DNA of 64,000 nt from Gellertiella hungarica. GTDB taxonomy: Bacteria; Pseudomonadota; Alphaproteobacteria; Rhizobiales; Rhizobiaceae. Where the stretch lies: contig NZ_JACIEZ010000003.1 of the NCBI RefSeq assembly GCF_014197145.1, positions 124,001-188,000 of the forward strand. Direction: 5' to 3'. Below are positions 8,767 to 17,538 of the stretch, one piece after another. The number at the start of each line of letters is the position of its first letter. Within the stretch, counting starts at the first letter, position 1. The translations under genes were made by a program, and so were the position numbers. The notes under the pieces were generated by a model. The model did no database searches. It was not told the DNA's origin and saw only the letters and a program-made list of their open reading frames with translations.

Positions 8767-9219
8767 TCAACGAATCCATTTCGCAAGCGCGAAACTGACG
8801 ACGAGCAACAGGGGAAATGCGATTGGCAGGTACTGGGGCAGGCCGAGCACGAGGAACTGATAGCAGGCACCGAGCGTGGTCGCGACCAGCTGGATGCCCC
8901 ACGTGAGCGTGAAGACCGGGTCGTGCCAGCGGGCATAGAAGGATCTGTACTCGATGGCAAAGACAAGGGCCGTGAAGCCGAGCGTGCCGAGCGTCAGGCC
9001 AAGCATGCAGGCTGCAAGGCGGGTCTCCCGGCTCCGCCGCCTGCCGATCCACCGGGCGATCGGCAGACTGACCGTCCATCCGAGGAACCCTCCGGCAAAA
9101 TAGAAGCGGCAGAGGGAAGCCAGATGAAACGTGTTGAGGCCGAAATGCTGCCACTGGTAGACGAGCATGCTGGCAACCATGGCGAGGCCCCAGAGGATGC
9201 CGCCGACGAGCATGATCAT
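8767..9219 (-). CDS. four-helix integral membrane protein, unknown function
   Basis: About 150 aa with four or five hydrophobic segments (MLVGGILWGLAMVASMLV; FYFAGGFLGWTVSLPI; CMLGLTLGTLGFTALVFAI; a fourth ending YLPIAFPLLLVVSFALA). Short Arg-rich loops (RRRSRE) should face the cytoplasm. I do not recognise a family. The start is uncertain: ATG at 9219 or 9213, or a TTG at 9297 just beyond the rpe stop. It follows rpe on the same strand after about 80 bases and precedes purB. Confidence 0.6.
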   Translation of the reverse strand: MIMLVGGILWGLAMVASMLVYQWQHFGLNTFHLASLCRFYFAGGFLGWTVSLPIARWIGRRRSRETRLAACMLGLTLGTLGFTALVFAIEYRSFYARWHDPVFTLTWGIQLVATTLGACYQFLVLGLPQYLPIAFPLLLVVSFALAKWIR

Positions 9220-9302
9220 CGGAAAGGAGCGGGAGGCACCGCCGGGGCGCGGGGCCTTGCCCCTTGCCGGTAGCTCGCCTGCGCCGCCCGCCGCCAACCC
9301 GG

Positions 9303-9971
9303 TCAGGCCCCGACCGACTGGCGCAGCAGCGCGATGGTCTTGCGGTAGTCTTCCGCGCCATCGCCCTTGAAGACGGCAGAGCCCGCAACCAGCGCGTTGG
9401 CTCCGGCACCAAAGGCAAGCGGCGCCGTTTCGGCGGTGATGCCGCCATCCACCTCGAGCTCGATCGGGCGGTCGCCGATAAGCGCGCGTGCGGCGCGGAT
9501 CTTGTCGGTCATCGCATGGATGTATTTCTGTCCACCGAAACCGGGGTTGACCGTCATGATCAGCACCAGATCGATTTCGGAGATGACGTGTTCGAGTACG
9601 GAGAGCGGTGTTGCCGGGTTGAGCGAAACGCCGGCCTTGCGGCCCATGGCCCTGATCGACTGGACGGAGCGATGGAGATGCGGCCCCGCCTCGGCATGCA
9701 CGGTGATGATGTCGCAGCCCGCCTTGGCAAAAGCCTCCAGGTAGGGATCGGCCGGCGAGATCATCAGATGGCAGTCGAAGATGGCATCGGTGTGCGGCCG
9801 CAATGCCTTGATCACGTCGGGACCGAAGGAAATGTTCGGCACGAAATGACCGTCCATGACGTCCAGGTGGATCCAGTCTGCACCGGCAGCCGTCACGTCG
9901 GCGACTTCCTGGCCAAGCTTGGCATAGTTGGCAGCGAGGATGGAGGGGGCGATCCGGAGGGGCAGCGTCAT
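9303..9971 (-). CDS. rpe: ribulose-phosphate 3-epimerase
   Basis: 222 aa, a TIM barrel interconverting ribulose-5-phosphate and xylulose-5-phosphate (pentose phosphate and Calvin pathways). Signatures: [12 protein letters not shown] at the N-terminus, the metal/catalytic segment [34 protein letters not shown], and ELEVDGGIT with the second catalytic Asp. The start [15 protein letters not shown] was chosen by homology; an upstream in-frame extension of 28 residues is not family-like. Confidence 0.97.
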   Translation of the reverse strand: MTLPLRIAPSILAANYAKLGQEVADVTAAGADWIHLDVMDGHFVPNISFGPDVIKALRPHTDAIFDCHLMISPADPYLEAFAKAGCDIITVHAEAGPHLHRSVQSIRAMGRKAGVSLNPATPLSVLEHVISEIDLVLIMTVNPGFGGQKYIHAMTDKIRAARALIGDRPIELEVDGGITAETAPLAFGAGANALVAGSAVFKGDGAEDYRKTIALLRQSVGA

Positions 9972-10091
9972 GACGGTTTCCTGCAAACACGGTTTCAGAG
10001 CGCGGGCTCTTGCCGCGGCACATAGCACCGCGCCTGCCGGCTTCGCAACTGGCATGCGCTGAAAAAGCCCGCAATCCCTGGGACAGACCCG

Positions 10092-11168
10092 CTATTGCGC
10101 CGGTGGCGCGACAAAGGCCTTTCCGTTCCATTGCTGGATCACGAAGGGATTTTCCGTCAGCTCGTGCCTGTCGGTGAAGCGCACCGGCCCGACGGGCGTG
10201 TCGAAGGCACGTCCGGTCAGCACCTCGATAAGCGGCTTGCCCTCGCTCCCGGCTGCGGCAAGGGCCTGATCGGCGACAATCTGCGCGGCAAGGGCCGGCA
10301 GGACGTAACCCTCCGGTTCGACGCCCTTTACGCGCATGTCCTTGACGAGATCGGCATTGGCAGGATCCTGCGCGGGGTCCTTGACCACGAGGCCCTGCAC
10401 CCCGGCAGGGAGGGGGATCGCCTCCGGCGTCGTCTCTATGGTCGATCCCGCCAGGACGCTGATCGGGGCCGCCTGTTCGATCAGGTCGCGGGCAAGCACG
10501 GCGATATCGTCCCGGTCTGCGGCGACGAAGACACGCAGCACGCCCGCCGACGACAGATGCCGCACCAGCGTCAGCTGCTGGTCCTGCCCGGGCCGCAGCG
10601 TGTCCATCAGCACCGGCTTCACGCCGCTTTCCTCAAGCGCCACGCGCAGCCGCTCCACCAGGTCGTGATTGCCGATGGCACCATCATCCACCAGCGCGAA
10701 GGGCTCGGCGCTCCAGACTGTACCGATCACGGAAGCGAGCTTTTGCACCTCCGCTGCCTGCGACGGGCCGAGCCTGAAGAGGGGCCAGCCGTTCTTGAGC
10801 GCATCTTCCATGAGGATATCGGAGCGGACACCGAGAGCGATCGCCGGAATCCCGGCCTCTTTCAGCGCGGGAAGAGCCGCCTCAAGCGATTCCGTGCAGA
10901 GAAATCCGGTGGCGACCTGTGCCTTTGCCTCGATGAGCTGGCGCGCAATTTCCGCGCCGTCGGCCGCTTCGCACCCGTCGGGCACCCTCACGACCCGATT
11001 GCCGTGCAACGCCGCGCCGATGCCGGCGCCGGCATCGATCTGCGTCCCGAGAACCGCATAGGGTCCTTTCTGCGGGGAAACGACGCCGATGGTGAAATCG
11101 TCCGCGGCAACGGTCGTTGCCGCCAGCAGGCAGAGCAGGGTGGCGATGCAATGTCGTGCAGAAGCCAT
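10092..11168 (-). CDS. periplasmic ABC-type substrate-binding protein (branched-chain amino acid/Leu-Ile-Val fold)
   Basis: About 358 aa from MASARHCIATLL, with a signal peptide (hydrophobic core CIATLLCLLAATTVA, cleavage around AA-DD). The mature part begins FTIGVVSPQKGPYAVLGTQIDAG, the classic opening of type I periplasmic binding proteins, and continues with PAIALGVRSD and GVQGLVVKDPAQD. No permease or ATPase gene is adjacent, so it is an orphan binding protein or a receptor for a remote transporter. Similar orphans occur beside redox-enzyme clusters; here it is divergent from a molybdenum-enzyme accessory operon. A start 11 codons upstream (11201) is possible. The ligand cannot be read from the sequence. 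Confidence 0.78.
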   Translation of the reverse strand: MASARHCIATLLCLLAATTVAADDFTIGVVSPQKGPYAVLGTQIDAGAGIGAALHGNRVVRVPDGCEAADGAEIARQLIEAKAQVATGFLCTESLEAALPALKEAGIPAIALGVRSDILMEDALKNGWPLFRLGPSQAAEVQKLASVIGTVWSAEPFALVDDGAIGNHDLVERLRVALEESGVKPVLMDTLRPGQDQQLTLVRHLSSAGVLRVFVAADRDDIAVLARDLIEQAAPISVLAGSTIETTPEAIPLPAGVQGLVVKDPAQDPANADLVKDMRVKGVEPEGYVLPALAAQIVADQALAAAGSEGKPLIEVLTGRAFDTPVGPVRFTDRHELTENPFVIQQWNGKAFVAPPAQ

Positions 11169-11375
11169 CGGCTGCGGCGTCCTCGGATTATCTCGTTGCA
11201 TACCTATTAACCTCGGCGGCGAAACCGTCAAAGGAAAAGCGTTGGCGCGGGCCCCGACGGCCTGCGTTGTGGAAAATGTAATATATCAATCCCATATTGG
11301 CGCGAACCGGTCCATGAGAGGGACCCGGTCGCCGGGGGAATGCCCTCGCGGGCGAGATCATCTTGGAGGCACAGG

Positions 11376-11870
11376 GTGTTGGACAAGCACAAGGTCGATG
11401 CACAGATCTATCGGGATGCCATGGCGCGCTATGCCGGCCATGTGCAGATCGTCACGACCGCGATGGGAGAGGCCCGCCGGGGTGTCACCATCACCGCTGC
11501 CTGCTCGGTTTCCGACAATCCGCCGACGGTCCTCGTCTGCCTCAACAACGGCAACCCGAACAACGAGATCTTCTTCGAAAGCGGCATCTTCTGCCTGAAT
11601 TCGCTCGGCGCGGGCATGCAGTCGCTGGCGGAGGCCTTTTCCGGACGCAATCCGCTGACGGCCGAGGAGCGGTTTGCGCTGGGGCAGTGGAAAACGCTGG
11701 TAACGGGTGCCCCCGTACTCGAGACGGCCAATGTCGCCTTCGATTGCCGTGTGGTCGACCGCAAGGTCACATCCACGCACACGGTTCTCTTCGGCGAGGT
11801 CATGGCAGTACACGCCGGCGCTGCGGATGCGGCGCTGATCTATCTGGACCGGGGCTATCGCACGCTATAA
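11376..11870 (+). CDS. flavin reductase domain protein
   Basis: 164 aa. It has the FMN-binding split-barrel layout of RutF/HpaC-type flavin reductases: RYAGHVQIVTTA, RRGVTITAACSVSDNPPTVLVC, FFESGIFCLNSLG and a late HTVLFGEV. Such enzymes reduce FMN or FAD with NAD(P)H for partner monooxygenases. The start is GTG at 11376, 7 bases after GGAGG; earlier Met codons have no ribosome site. It is the first gene of the plus-strand run toward the CoxD/CoxE-like genes, 25 bases before the next start, so probably co-transcribed. Whether it serves the molybdenum enzyme is inference. Confidence 0.87.
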   Translation: MLDKHKVDAQIYRDAMARYAGHVQIVTTAMGEARRGVTITAACSVSDNPPTVLVCLNNGNPNNEIFFESGIFCLNSLGAGMQSLAEAFSGRNPLTAEERFALGQWKTLVTGAPVLETANVAFDCRVVDRKVTSTHTVLFGEVMAVHAGAADAALIYLDRGYRTL

Positions 11871-11895
11871 GCTTCTCCTCAACAAGGGAGGAGAC

Positions 11896-12828
11896 ATGAC
11901 CGCGGATCCCGTATCCCGCTTGCCCGGAAGCATCGAGGAAACCGTTTCGCTGCTGGGCGGCGAAAACTATCTGGCAGGCCGTTCGCTGGCCACCGTGGTG
12001 TTCCTCGCCCTCAAGATGAAGCGGCCGCTCTTCCTCGAAGGCGAGGCAGGCGTGGGCAAGACCGAGATTGCCAAGGTGCTTTCCCGGGCGCTCGGCCGCG
12101 ATCTCATCCGCCTCCAGTGCTACGAGGGGCTCGACATTTCCACTGCCGTCTACGAATGGAACTATCCGGCGCAGATGCTCGACATCCGCCTGTCGGAGGC
12201 CACGGGCGAAAGGGACCGGGACCAGATCGAGGCGGGCCTGTTTTCCGAGCGGCACCTCATACGGCGGCCCGTGCTGCAGGCGCTTTCCCCGACGCTTGGA
12301 AAGGGACCCCCGGTGTTCCTCATCGACGAGCTGGACCGCGCGGACGAGGCTTTCGAGGCCTTCCTGCTGGAAGTCCTGTCCGATTTTCAGGTGACCATTC
12401 CAGAGCTCGGAACCATCAGGGCCGATGCGCCGCCGATCGTGATCATCACCACCAATCGCACCCGCGAGGTGCATGATGCGCTGAAGCGCCGCTGCCTGTA
12501 TCATTGGGTGGATTACCCCTCCGCCAAGCTCGAGCTCGAGATTGTCCGGCAGAAGGTGCCGGGCTGTCGGGAGAGCCTGTCCCGCGAGATCGTCTCCTAT
12601 GTCCAGGGGCTTCGCCGGCTCGACCTCTTCAAGAATCCCGGCGTGGCCGAAACAATCGACTGGGCGACGGCGCTGACCGAGCTGGACCGGGTGGCGCTGG
12701 ACCCCGAGACCATTTCCGACACCATCGGCACGCTCCTCAAGTATCAGGACGACATCGCCCGCCTTGCCGGGAGCGAGGGTGCGAAACTGCTGGCCGAGGT
12801 GAAGGCCTCGCTCAGTGCGGAGGCCTGA
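11896..12828 (+). CDS. MoxR/CoxD-type AAA+ ATPase
   Basis: 310 aa. MoxR-type AAA+ protein with Walker A GEAGVGKTE near residue 54, Walker B VFLIDELDRAD, sensor 1 IITTNRTRE and a C-terminal lid. MoxR proteins work with VWA-domain partners as chaperones; the next gene encodes one. With XdhC-type genes after that, the set matches the coxD-coxE-coxF order, in which CoxD matures the molybdenum centre of CO dehydrogenase. ATG at 11896 follows GGGAGGAG. The assignment to molybdenum-enzyme maturation rests on neighbours; MoxR proteins have other clients as well. Confidence 0.9.
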   Translation: MTADPVSRLPGSIEETVSLLGGENYLAGRSLATVVFLALKMKRPLFLEGEAGVGKTEIAKVLSRALGRDLIRLQCYEGLDISTAVYEWNYPAQMLDIRLSEATGERDRDQIEAGLFSERHLIRRPVLQALSPTLGKGPPVFLIDELDRADEAFEAFLLEVLSDFQVTIPELGTIRADAPPIVIITTNRTREVHDALKRRCLYHWVDYPSAKLELEIVRQKVPGCRESLSREIVSYVQGLRRLDLFKNPGVAETIDWATALTELDRVALDPETISDTIGTLLKYQDDIARLAGSEGAKLLAEVKASLSAEA

Positions 12829-12829
12829 G

Positions 12830-14092
12830 ATGATGCCCCCGCGGGAGGAGAAGGAGCCGCATCAGGGTCTCGTACTCCCCGCCCTTTCCGAAGGCGACGG
12901 CAGCTTTGCCGACAACATCGTTTATTTTGCCCGCGCACTTCGCAAGGCAGGTCTGCGCGTCGGACCGGCATCCGTGACGGAGGCCATCGAGGCCGTGCTG
13001 GCCCTTGGCATCGGCTCCCGGGAGGAGTTTCATGCGGCCCTCTCCGCCGTCTTCGTCAAGAGACGCGAGGATCAGCAGGTTTTCGACGAGGCGTTTCAGC
13101 TCTTCTGGCGGGCGCGCGACTACATCTCGCAGATGATGTCGATGATGCTGCCGACCGGAGCCCGGAAGGAGCCGGAGAAGCAGAGGGCCGGCGCCGCCCG
13201 CATCGGCGACGCCTTCAACAATCGCCGCCAGAACCCGGCGGCGGAAGACGCGCCGCCGGAGGTCGTAACCGATGCCCGCTTCACGGCCTCCGGAAACGAG
13301 GTTCTGCGCAAGATGGATTTCGCCCAGATGACGGCAACCGAACTTGCAGCAGCCCGAAAGGCGATCGAGGCGCTTCGCATGCCCGACGACCGGGTGAAGC
13401 TCCGCCGTTTTCGCCCGGCACTGCGCGGCAAGCTCGACGCACGAGCGACGTTGCGCGCCAGTCTGCGGAGCGGCGGTGACATCCTGCTGCCGCGCTTCCG
13501 CAAGCGGCGCGAGGCGCAGCCGCCGCTTGTGGTCCTTGCCGATATCTCCGGGTCGATGAGCCAGTACAGCCGGGTGTTCCTGCATTTTCTTCATGTACTC
13601 GCTTCCCGGCGGAAGCGGGTGCATGTTTTCCTTTTCGGCACGCGGCTGACGAACGTGTCCCGCCAGATTGCCAATCGCGATCCGGATCTCGCGGTAGAGG
13701 CGTGCACGGCCATGGTTACCGATTGGTCCGGCGGCACCCGCATCGGCGAGACGCTCAAGGAATTCAACCGGCTTTGGGGCCGGCGCGTGCTGGGACAGGG
13801 GGCTATCGTGCTGCTTCTGACCGATGGGCTCGAGCGCGAGGGCGTCGATGTGCTGGAGCACGAGATCGACCGGCTGCATCGCTCCTGCCGGCGGCTGATC
13901 TGGCTCAATCCGCTTTTGCGTTTCGAAGGCTTCGAGGCGCGTGCAAGGGGGGTGAAGGCCATGATGCCCCATGTGGACGAGTTCCGCGCGGTGCATAATC
14001 TCGATTCGCTGGATGCGCTGGTGGAGGCGCTTGCAGGCCATGGCAACCGCACCGATCGCCGGTTCGCCTTCGGTGATGCCGGTGCCGCCTGA
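12830..14092 (+). CDS. VWA domain protein, CoxE-like
   Basis: About 420 aa. The C-terminal half is a von Willebrand factor A domain with an intact metal site: DISGSMS (DxSxS, near residue 240), Thr in WSGGTRIGETL and Asp in LLTDGLEREG. The N-terminal half is helical and charged (LRKAGLRVGPASVTEAIEAV). This is the CoxE family, the partner of the preceding AAA+ ATPase in inserting or modifying metals in Mo-hydroxylases. The start overlaps nothing but lies 1 base after the upstream stop (TGAGATG), so translation is likely coupled. A second ATG follows at 12833. Confidence 0.9.
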   Translation: MMPPREEKEPHQGLVLPALSEGDGSFADNIVYFARALRKAGLRVGPASVTEAIEAVLALGIGSREEFHAALSAVFVKRREDQQVFDEAFQLFWRARDYISQMMSMMLPTGARKEPEKQRAGAARIGDAFNNRRQNPAAEDAPPEVVTDARFTASGNEVLRKMDFAQMTATELAAARKAIEALRMPDDRVKLRRFRPALRGKLDARATLRASLRSGGDILLPRFRKRREAQPPLVVLADISGSMSQYSRVFLHFLHVLASRRKRVHVFLFGTRLTNVSRQIANRDPDLAVEACTAMVTDWSGGTRIGETLKEFNRLWGRRVLGQGAIVLLLTDGLEREGVDVLEHEIDRLHRSCRRLIWLNPLLRFEGFEARARGVKAMMPHVDEFRAVHNLDSLDALVEALAGHGNRTDRRFAFGDAGAA

Positions 14093-14111
14093 CCGAGGAA
14101 GGAGCTTTGCG

Positions 14112-14435
14112 ATGCAGGATGTACAGGATCCGCTGATTGCCGCCGAAGTGTGGCTTGCCGAGGGACGGGGCGTGGCGCTCGCAACCGTGATCGAGACCTG
14201 GGGGTCGGCGCCGCGGCCGGTCGGCAGCCATCTGGTGGTCGATTCCGACGGCAACTTCCTCGGCTCTGTCTCGGGCGGTTGCGTCGAGGGCGCCGTCATC
14301 ACCGAGGCCGCCGAGGTGATTGCCTCTAGGGAGCCCCGCATGCTCGAATTCGGGGTGGCGGATGAAACGGCCTGGCGCGTCGGCCTCTCCTGCGGCGGTC
14401 GCATCCGGGTGCAGCTCGAAAGGATTGGCGGATGA
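14112..14435 (+). CDS. XdhC/CoxI family protein, short N-terminal module
   Basis: 107 aa, covering only the XdhC/CoxI N-terminal domain: TVIETWGSAPRPVGSHL, SGGCVEGAVI and the Cys motif LSCGGRIRV. In full-length XdhC (about 250-370 aa) this domain and the Rossmann domain are in one chain; here they are two ORFs overlapping at ATGA (14432-14435). XdhC binds molybdenum cofactor, oversees its sulfuration and passes it to xanthine dehydrogenase or related enzymes. I start at ATG 14112 after AGGAGC. The split looks original rather than a frameshift, because both partners have good starts and the overlap gives coupling. Confidence 0.85.
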   Translation: MQDVQDPLIAAEVWLAEGRGVALATVIETWGSAPRPVGSHLVVDSDGNFLGSVSGGCVEGAVITEAAEVIASREPRMLEFGVADETAWRVGLSCGGRIRVQLERIGG

Positions 14436-15139
14436 AGCGCGAGGTCCTGCACGCGATCAACCGCGCCCGCGTCAACCGGAAGGCCGTCGCGACGCTGACG
14501 GGGCCGGCGGGAGAGACGGACCGGGTTTTCCACGAGAACGATCTGCCCGACGGACCATTGGGCGAGGCGCTTGCCCGCGCTTTCCGTACGGGCAAGCCCG
14601 GCCCGGTGGAGCTCGAAAGCGGCAACGCCTTCGTGAATGTCTACCTGCCGCCGGTCCGGATCGTGGTGATCGGGGCCGTACACATCAGCCAGGCGCTGGC
14701 GCCTATGGCACGGATCGCGGGCTACGACCTCTCGGTCATCGACCCGCGCACCGCATTTGCCACGCCGGAACGTTTCGATGGGGTGGATCTCCGGGCGGAT
14801 TGGCCGGAGGATGTGCTTGCGGAGCGGCCGCTCGATGCCCACACAGCGCTCGCGGCCCTGACCCATGATCCCAAGATCGACGATTTCCCGCTGTCGGCGG
14901 CGCTATCTGCCGGCTGTTTCTACGTGGGGGCTCTTGGCAGCCGCAAGACCCATGTGAAGCGCGTCGAGCGGCTCCTCGCCCTGGGGCATACGGAGAGCGA
15001 AATTGCCCGTATCTCGGCTCCCATCGGGCTCGATATCGGAGCGGCCACGCCGGCGGAAATTGCCGTTGCCGTGCTGGGCGACATCATCGCGGCCTATCGC
15101 CGGCGCGGTCTTGCGTCACCGGCAGGTGACGGAGCATGA
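14432..15139 (+). CDS. XdhC/CoxF Rossmann-domain protein
   Basis: 235 aa. The second half is the XdhC C-terminal Rossmann domain: VVIGAVHISQALAPMA then DLSVIDPR, ALTHDPKIDDF, GALGSRKTHVKR and IGLDIGAATPAEIAVAVLGDI, all characteristic. The usual GxGxxG of the nucleotide loop is altered (GAVHIS), as commonly seen in XdhC relatives. It overlaps both neighbours by ATGA. It presumably works with the 107-aa protein before it as a two-part XdhC that prepares molybdenum cofactor for a hydroxylase. Confidence 0.9.
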   Translation: MKREVLHAINRARVNRKAVATLTGPAGETDRVFHENDLPDGPLGEALARAFRTGKPGPVELESGNAFVNVYLPPVRIVVIGAVHISQALAPMARIAGYDLSVIDPRTAFATPERFDGVDLRADWPEDVLAERPLDAHTALAALTHDPKIDDFPLSAALSAGCFYVGALGSRKTHVKRVERLLALGHTESEIARISAPIGLDIGAATPAEIAVAVLGDIIAAYRRRGLASPAGDGA

Positions 15140-16764
15140 GGTTCGGTTCGTTTTCGCTGACGGAAGGCGAGGGGCTGGTGCTGGCCCATTCGGTGCGCGT
15201 CGCGGACCTGAGCTTCCCCAAGGGGCATCGCCTTACGCAAGGGGAGGCGGAGCGCCTGCAGGCCTGCGGGGTGAACGAGGTGATCGCCGTCCGGCTCGAG
15301 CCCGGCGATCTTGGCGAGGATGCTGCTGCACAACGGATTGCATCTGCCTTTCCGGGCAGTCACCATCGGGTGACACAGGCGGCAACCGGGCGCGTGAACG
15401 TGCATGCCACCGCAAACGGCCTGTTCATCGCCGATCGGGAGGCGGTCCATCGTCTCAACCGCATCGATCCTGCCATCACCTTTGCCTGTCTCGAAAGCCA
15501 CGTGCCGGTCGCGGATGGCGAGATGGTGGGAACGGTGAAGATCATCCCGCTTGCGGTTGCAGAATCGAGGGTTGCCGAGGCGGAGGGTCTGCTCGCGGGT
15601 TCCCGGCCCTTCGACGTGCTGCCCTTCAGACCGCATGCGGTTACGCTGATTGCGACCGAGCTTCCGGGCCTCAAGCCTTCCGTCATGGACAAGACGGCCC
15701 GGGTGCTTGCCCGCAGGCTTCATCCGTCGGGCAGCAGCATCGTGCGGGAGATCCGCGTTCCGCATCGTGCCGAGGCCGTTGCAGCCGTGATCCGCACGCC
15801 CGTCGGCGAGCGGGAGAGGGATCGCCTTGTCGTCATTTTCGGCGCTTCGGCCCTGACCGATTTCGACGACGTCATTCCGGCGGCGGTCCGGGCGGCGGGT
15901 GGAAGGGTCATTCACGCGGGGCTGCCCGTCGATCCCGGCAACCTGCTCGTGCTCGGCGAGGTCGCGGGCGTGCCGGTCATCGGTGCGCCGGGCTGTGCCC
16001 GCAGTCCTGCGGAGAACGGCTTCGACTGGGTGCTGAACCGCATCCTTGCAGGCAGGATGCCTGAACCGGACGATCTCACCGGCTGGGGCGTCGGCGGGCT
16101 GCTGAAGGAAATCCCGATACGGCCAAGCCCGCGCGAGGCGACGGAACCGCCTCCCGAGAAGCTCCGCGTCGCCGGACTTGTGCTTGCAGCCGGCAGGGCA
16201 AGCCGCATGGGCAATGGCGGACACAAGTTGCTGGCGGAGTTTTCCGGAGAACCGCTGGTCAGGCGATCGACCCGGATCGTGCAGCAGGGACGGGTAGACT
16301 GCGTCGCGGTGGTCACGGGGTTTCGTGCGGAGGAGATCCGGGCCGCGCTGGGGGGTCTCGGTGCCGTGATCGCGCACAATCCCGATTATACGAGCGGGAT
16401 GGCAAGCTCGCTTGCGACGGGGCTCGACCTCCCTGCCGTGGCCGATGCCGATGGTGTCCTGGTCATGCTGGCGGACATGCCCGGCGTTTCGGCGAATGAC
16501 ATCGGGACGCTGGTCGATACGTTCCGGGCGGAGGGAGGACGGGCCGTCGTGCGTGCCGTCTCTGCCGGCAAACGGGGCAATCCGGTGGTGCTGCCGAAGG
16601 CGCTTTTTCCGGCGCTTCGCCGGCTGGAGGGCGATAGCGGTGCAAGAACCATCATCGAGACATCCGGTCTTCCTGTCGTGGATGTCGAAATCGGCGAGGC
16701 TGCGCATCTGGACGTGGATACGCCCGAGGCGGTGCTCGAGGCTGGCGGGATCCTGAAGGGGTAG
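15136..16764 (+). CDS. molybdopterin-binding / MocA-like nucleotidyltransferase fusion
   Basis: 542 aa in two parts. Residues 1 to about 330 resemble the molybdopterin-binding (MoeA/MoCF) fold, with LTEGEGLVLAHSV at the N-terminus and IFGASALTDFDDVIPAAV followed by VPVIGAPGCARSPAENG. Residues about 345-542 are a MobA/MocA-type nucleotidyltransferase: VLAAGRASRMG then KLL, and VLVMLADMPGV. MocA attaches CMP to molybdopterin for xanthine-oxidase-family enzymes. The fusion would couple cofactor binding and cytidylylation. ATGA overlap with the XdhC gene supports one pathway. CTP specificity is inferred from the neighbours, not demonstrated. Confidence 0.88.
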   Translation: MRFGSFSLTEGEGLVLAHSVRVADLSFPKGHRLTQGEAERLQACGVNEVIAVRLEPGDLGEDAAAQRIASAFPGSHHRVTQAATGRVNVHATANGLFIADREAVHRLNRIDPAITFACLESHVPVADGEMVGTVKIIPLAVAESRVAEAEGLLAGSRPFDVLPFRPHAVTLIATELPGLKPSVMDKTARVLARRLHPSGSSIVREIRVPHRAEAVAAVIRTPVGERERDRLVVIFGASALTDFDDVIPAAVRAAGGRVIHAGLPVDPGNLLVLGEVAGVPVIGAPGCARSPAENGFDWVLNRILAGRMPEPDDLTGWGVGGLLKEIPIRPSPREATEPPPEKLRVAGLVLAAGRASRMGNGGHKLLAEFSGEPLVRRSTRIVQQGRVDCVAVVTGFRAEEIRAALGGLGAVIAHNPDYTSGMASSLATGLDLPAVADADGVLVMLADMPGVSANDIGTLVDTFRAEGGRAVVRAVSAGKRGNPVVLPKALFPALRRLEGDSGARTIIETSGLPVVDVEIGEAAHLDVDTPEAVLEAGGILKG

Positions 16765-16768
16765 GGCA

Positions 16769-17086
16769 GTGGATAACGATCACATCGAGGAGATCTTCAC
16801 GGCGCTCGGGCCGGTCACCATCCGCCGGATGTTCGGCGGCAAGGGTGTCTACTGCGATGGCCACATCCTCGCGGTCGTCTACAAGGGCGAACTGCTGCTG
16901 AAGGCGGATGAGGAAACAGCACCCCTGTTTGCCGATGCGGGGGCCGTGCAATGGGCCTATCTCAGCAAGACCGGCAAGACCGCACACATGCCCTACTGGT
17001 CCATTCCCGACGAGGCTCTGGATGATCCCGACGAGATGACGGTCTGGGCTCGGCGCGCTTACGAGGCGGCGCTGCGGGCGAAGTAA
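16769..17086 (+). CDS. TfoX N-terminal domain protein
   Basis: 105 aa, a single TfoX-N domain: IEEIFTALGPVTIRRMFGGKGVYCDG, then LLLKADEETAPLF and MPYWSIPDEALDD. Stand-alone TfoX-N proteins are widespread and mostly uncharacterised; unlike full TfoX/Sxy they lack the C-terminal domain linked to competence. GTG start at 16769, only 4 bases after the preceding stop, so it is likely the last gene of the operon. Its 3' end overlaps the Nudix gene on the other strand by 28 bases. Confidence 0.85.
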   Translation: MDNDHIEEIFTALGPVTIRRMFGGKGVYCDGHILAVVYKGELLLKADEETAPLFADAGAVQWAYLSKTGKTAHMPYWSIPDEALDDPDEMTVWARRAYEAALRAK

Positions 17087-17538
17087 CCCCTTTCCGACAA
17101 TGCCGTGACCGCATCCGCTGCAAAGCGGGAAAGCGGAGCCGGAAGTTCATCCGGCCCGAACCATCCGAAGCCGTGAAACTTGTCCGGCTCGGGCATGCCC
17201 GGCTCGCCGGAAAAATCCGTCGTGACAAAGATGAGTGAGAGCCAGTGCTGCCCGTCCTCCGGGATGATCTGTTCCGACAGACACAGGAAACCGATTTCGC
17301 CGATGGCAAGCGCGCTTTCCTCCTCGGCCTCGCGGCGGGCAGCCTGCGCGGCCGGTTCCATGTGGTCCACCTTCCCGCCGAGAATGTTCCAGCTGCCGGC
17401 CTCCGGCGCCTTGACGCGGCGATAGAGCAGCAGCTTGCCGTTTCTCATGACGGCAAGGCCTGCACCCACCCCGGGAAAGGAAAGCCCCGGCAGGCCGGGG
17501 CTTGGTTGTGCGGGACTATCGGCAGCCATGGCTGGCAT
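17059..17538 (-). CDS. Nudix hydrolase
   Basis: About 159 aa. The Nudix box is readable as G-K-V-D-H-M-E, seven residues, REAEEES (Gx5Ex7REUxEExGU, with Ser in place of the final Gly). It hydrolyses a nucleoside diphosphate linked to some group; the substrate is unknown. The first Met codon (17538) forms ATGA with the helicase stop, giving translational coupling; a second in-frame Met lies three codons later. The C-terminal segment FGWFGPDELP is typical of MutT-like enzymes. Confidence 0.87.
   Translation of the reverse strand: MPAMAADSPAQPSPGLPGLSFPGVGAGLAVMRNGKLLLYRRVKAPEAGSWNILGGKVDHMEPAAQAARREAEEESALAIGEIGFLCLSEQIIPEDGQHWLSLIFVTTDFSGEPGMPEPDKFHGFGWFGPDELPAPLSRFAADAVTALSERGYFARSAAS

Noticed and set aside
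13971-14111. Longer start for the short XdhC protein inside the VWA gene
   Set aside because: The added residues are Trp/Arg-rich out-of-frame reading of the VWA gene; ATG at 14112 has a ribosome site.
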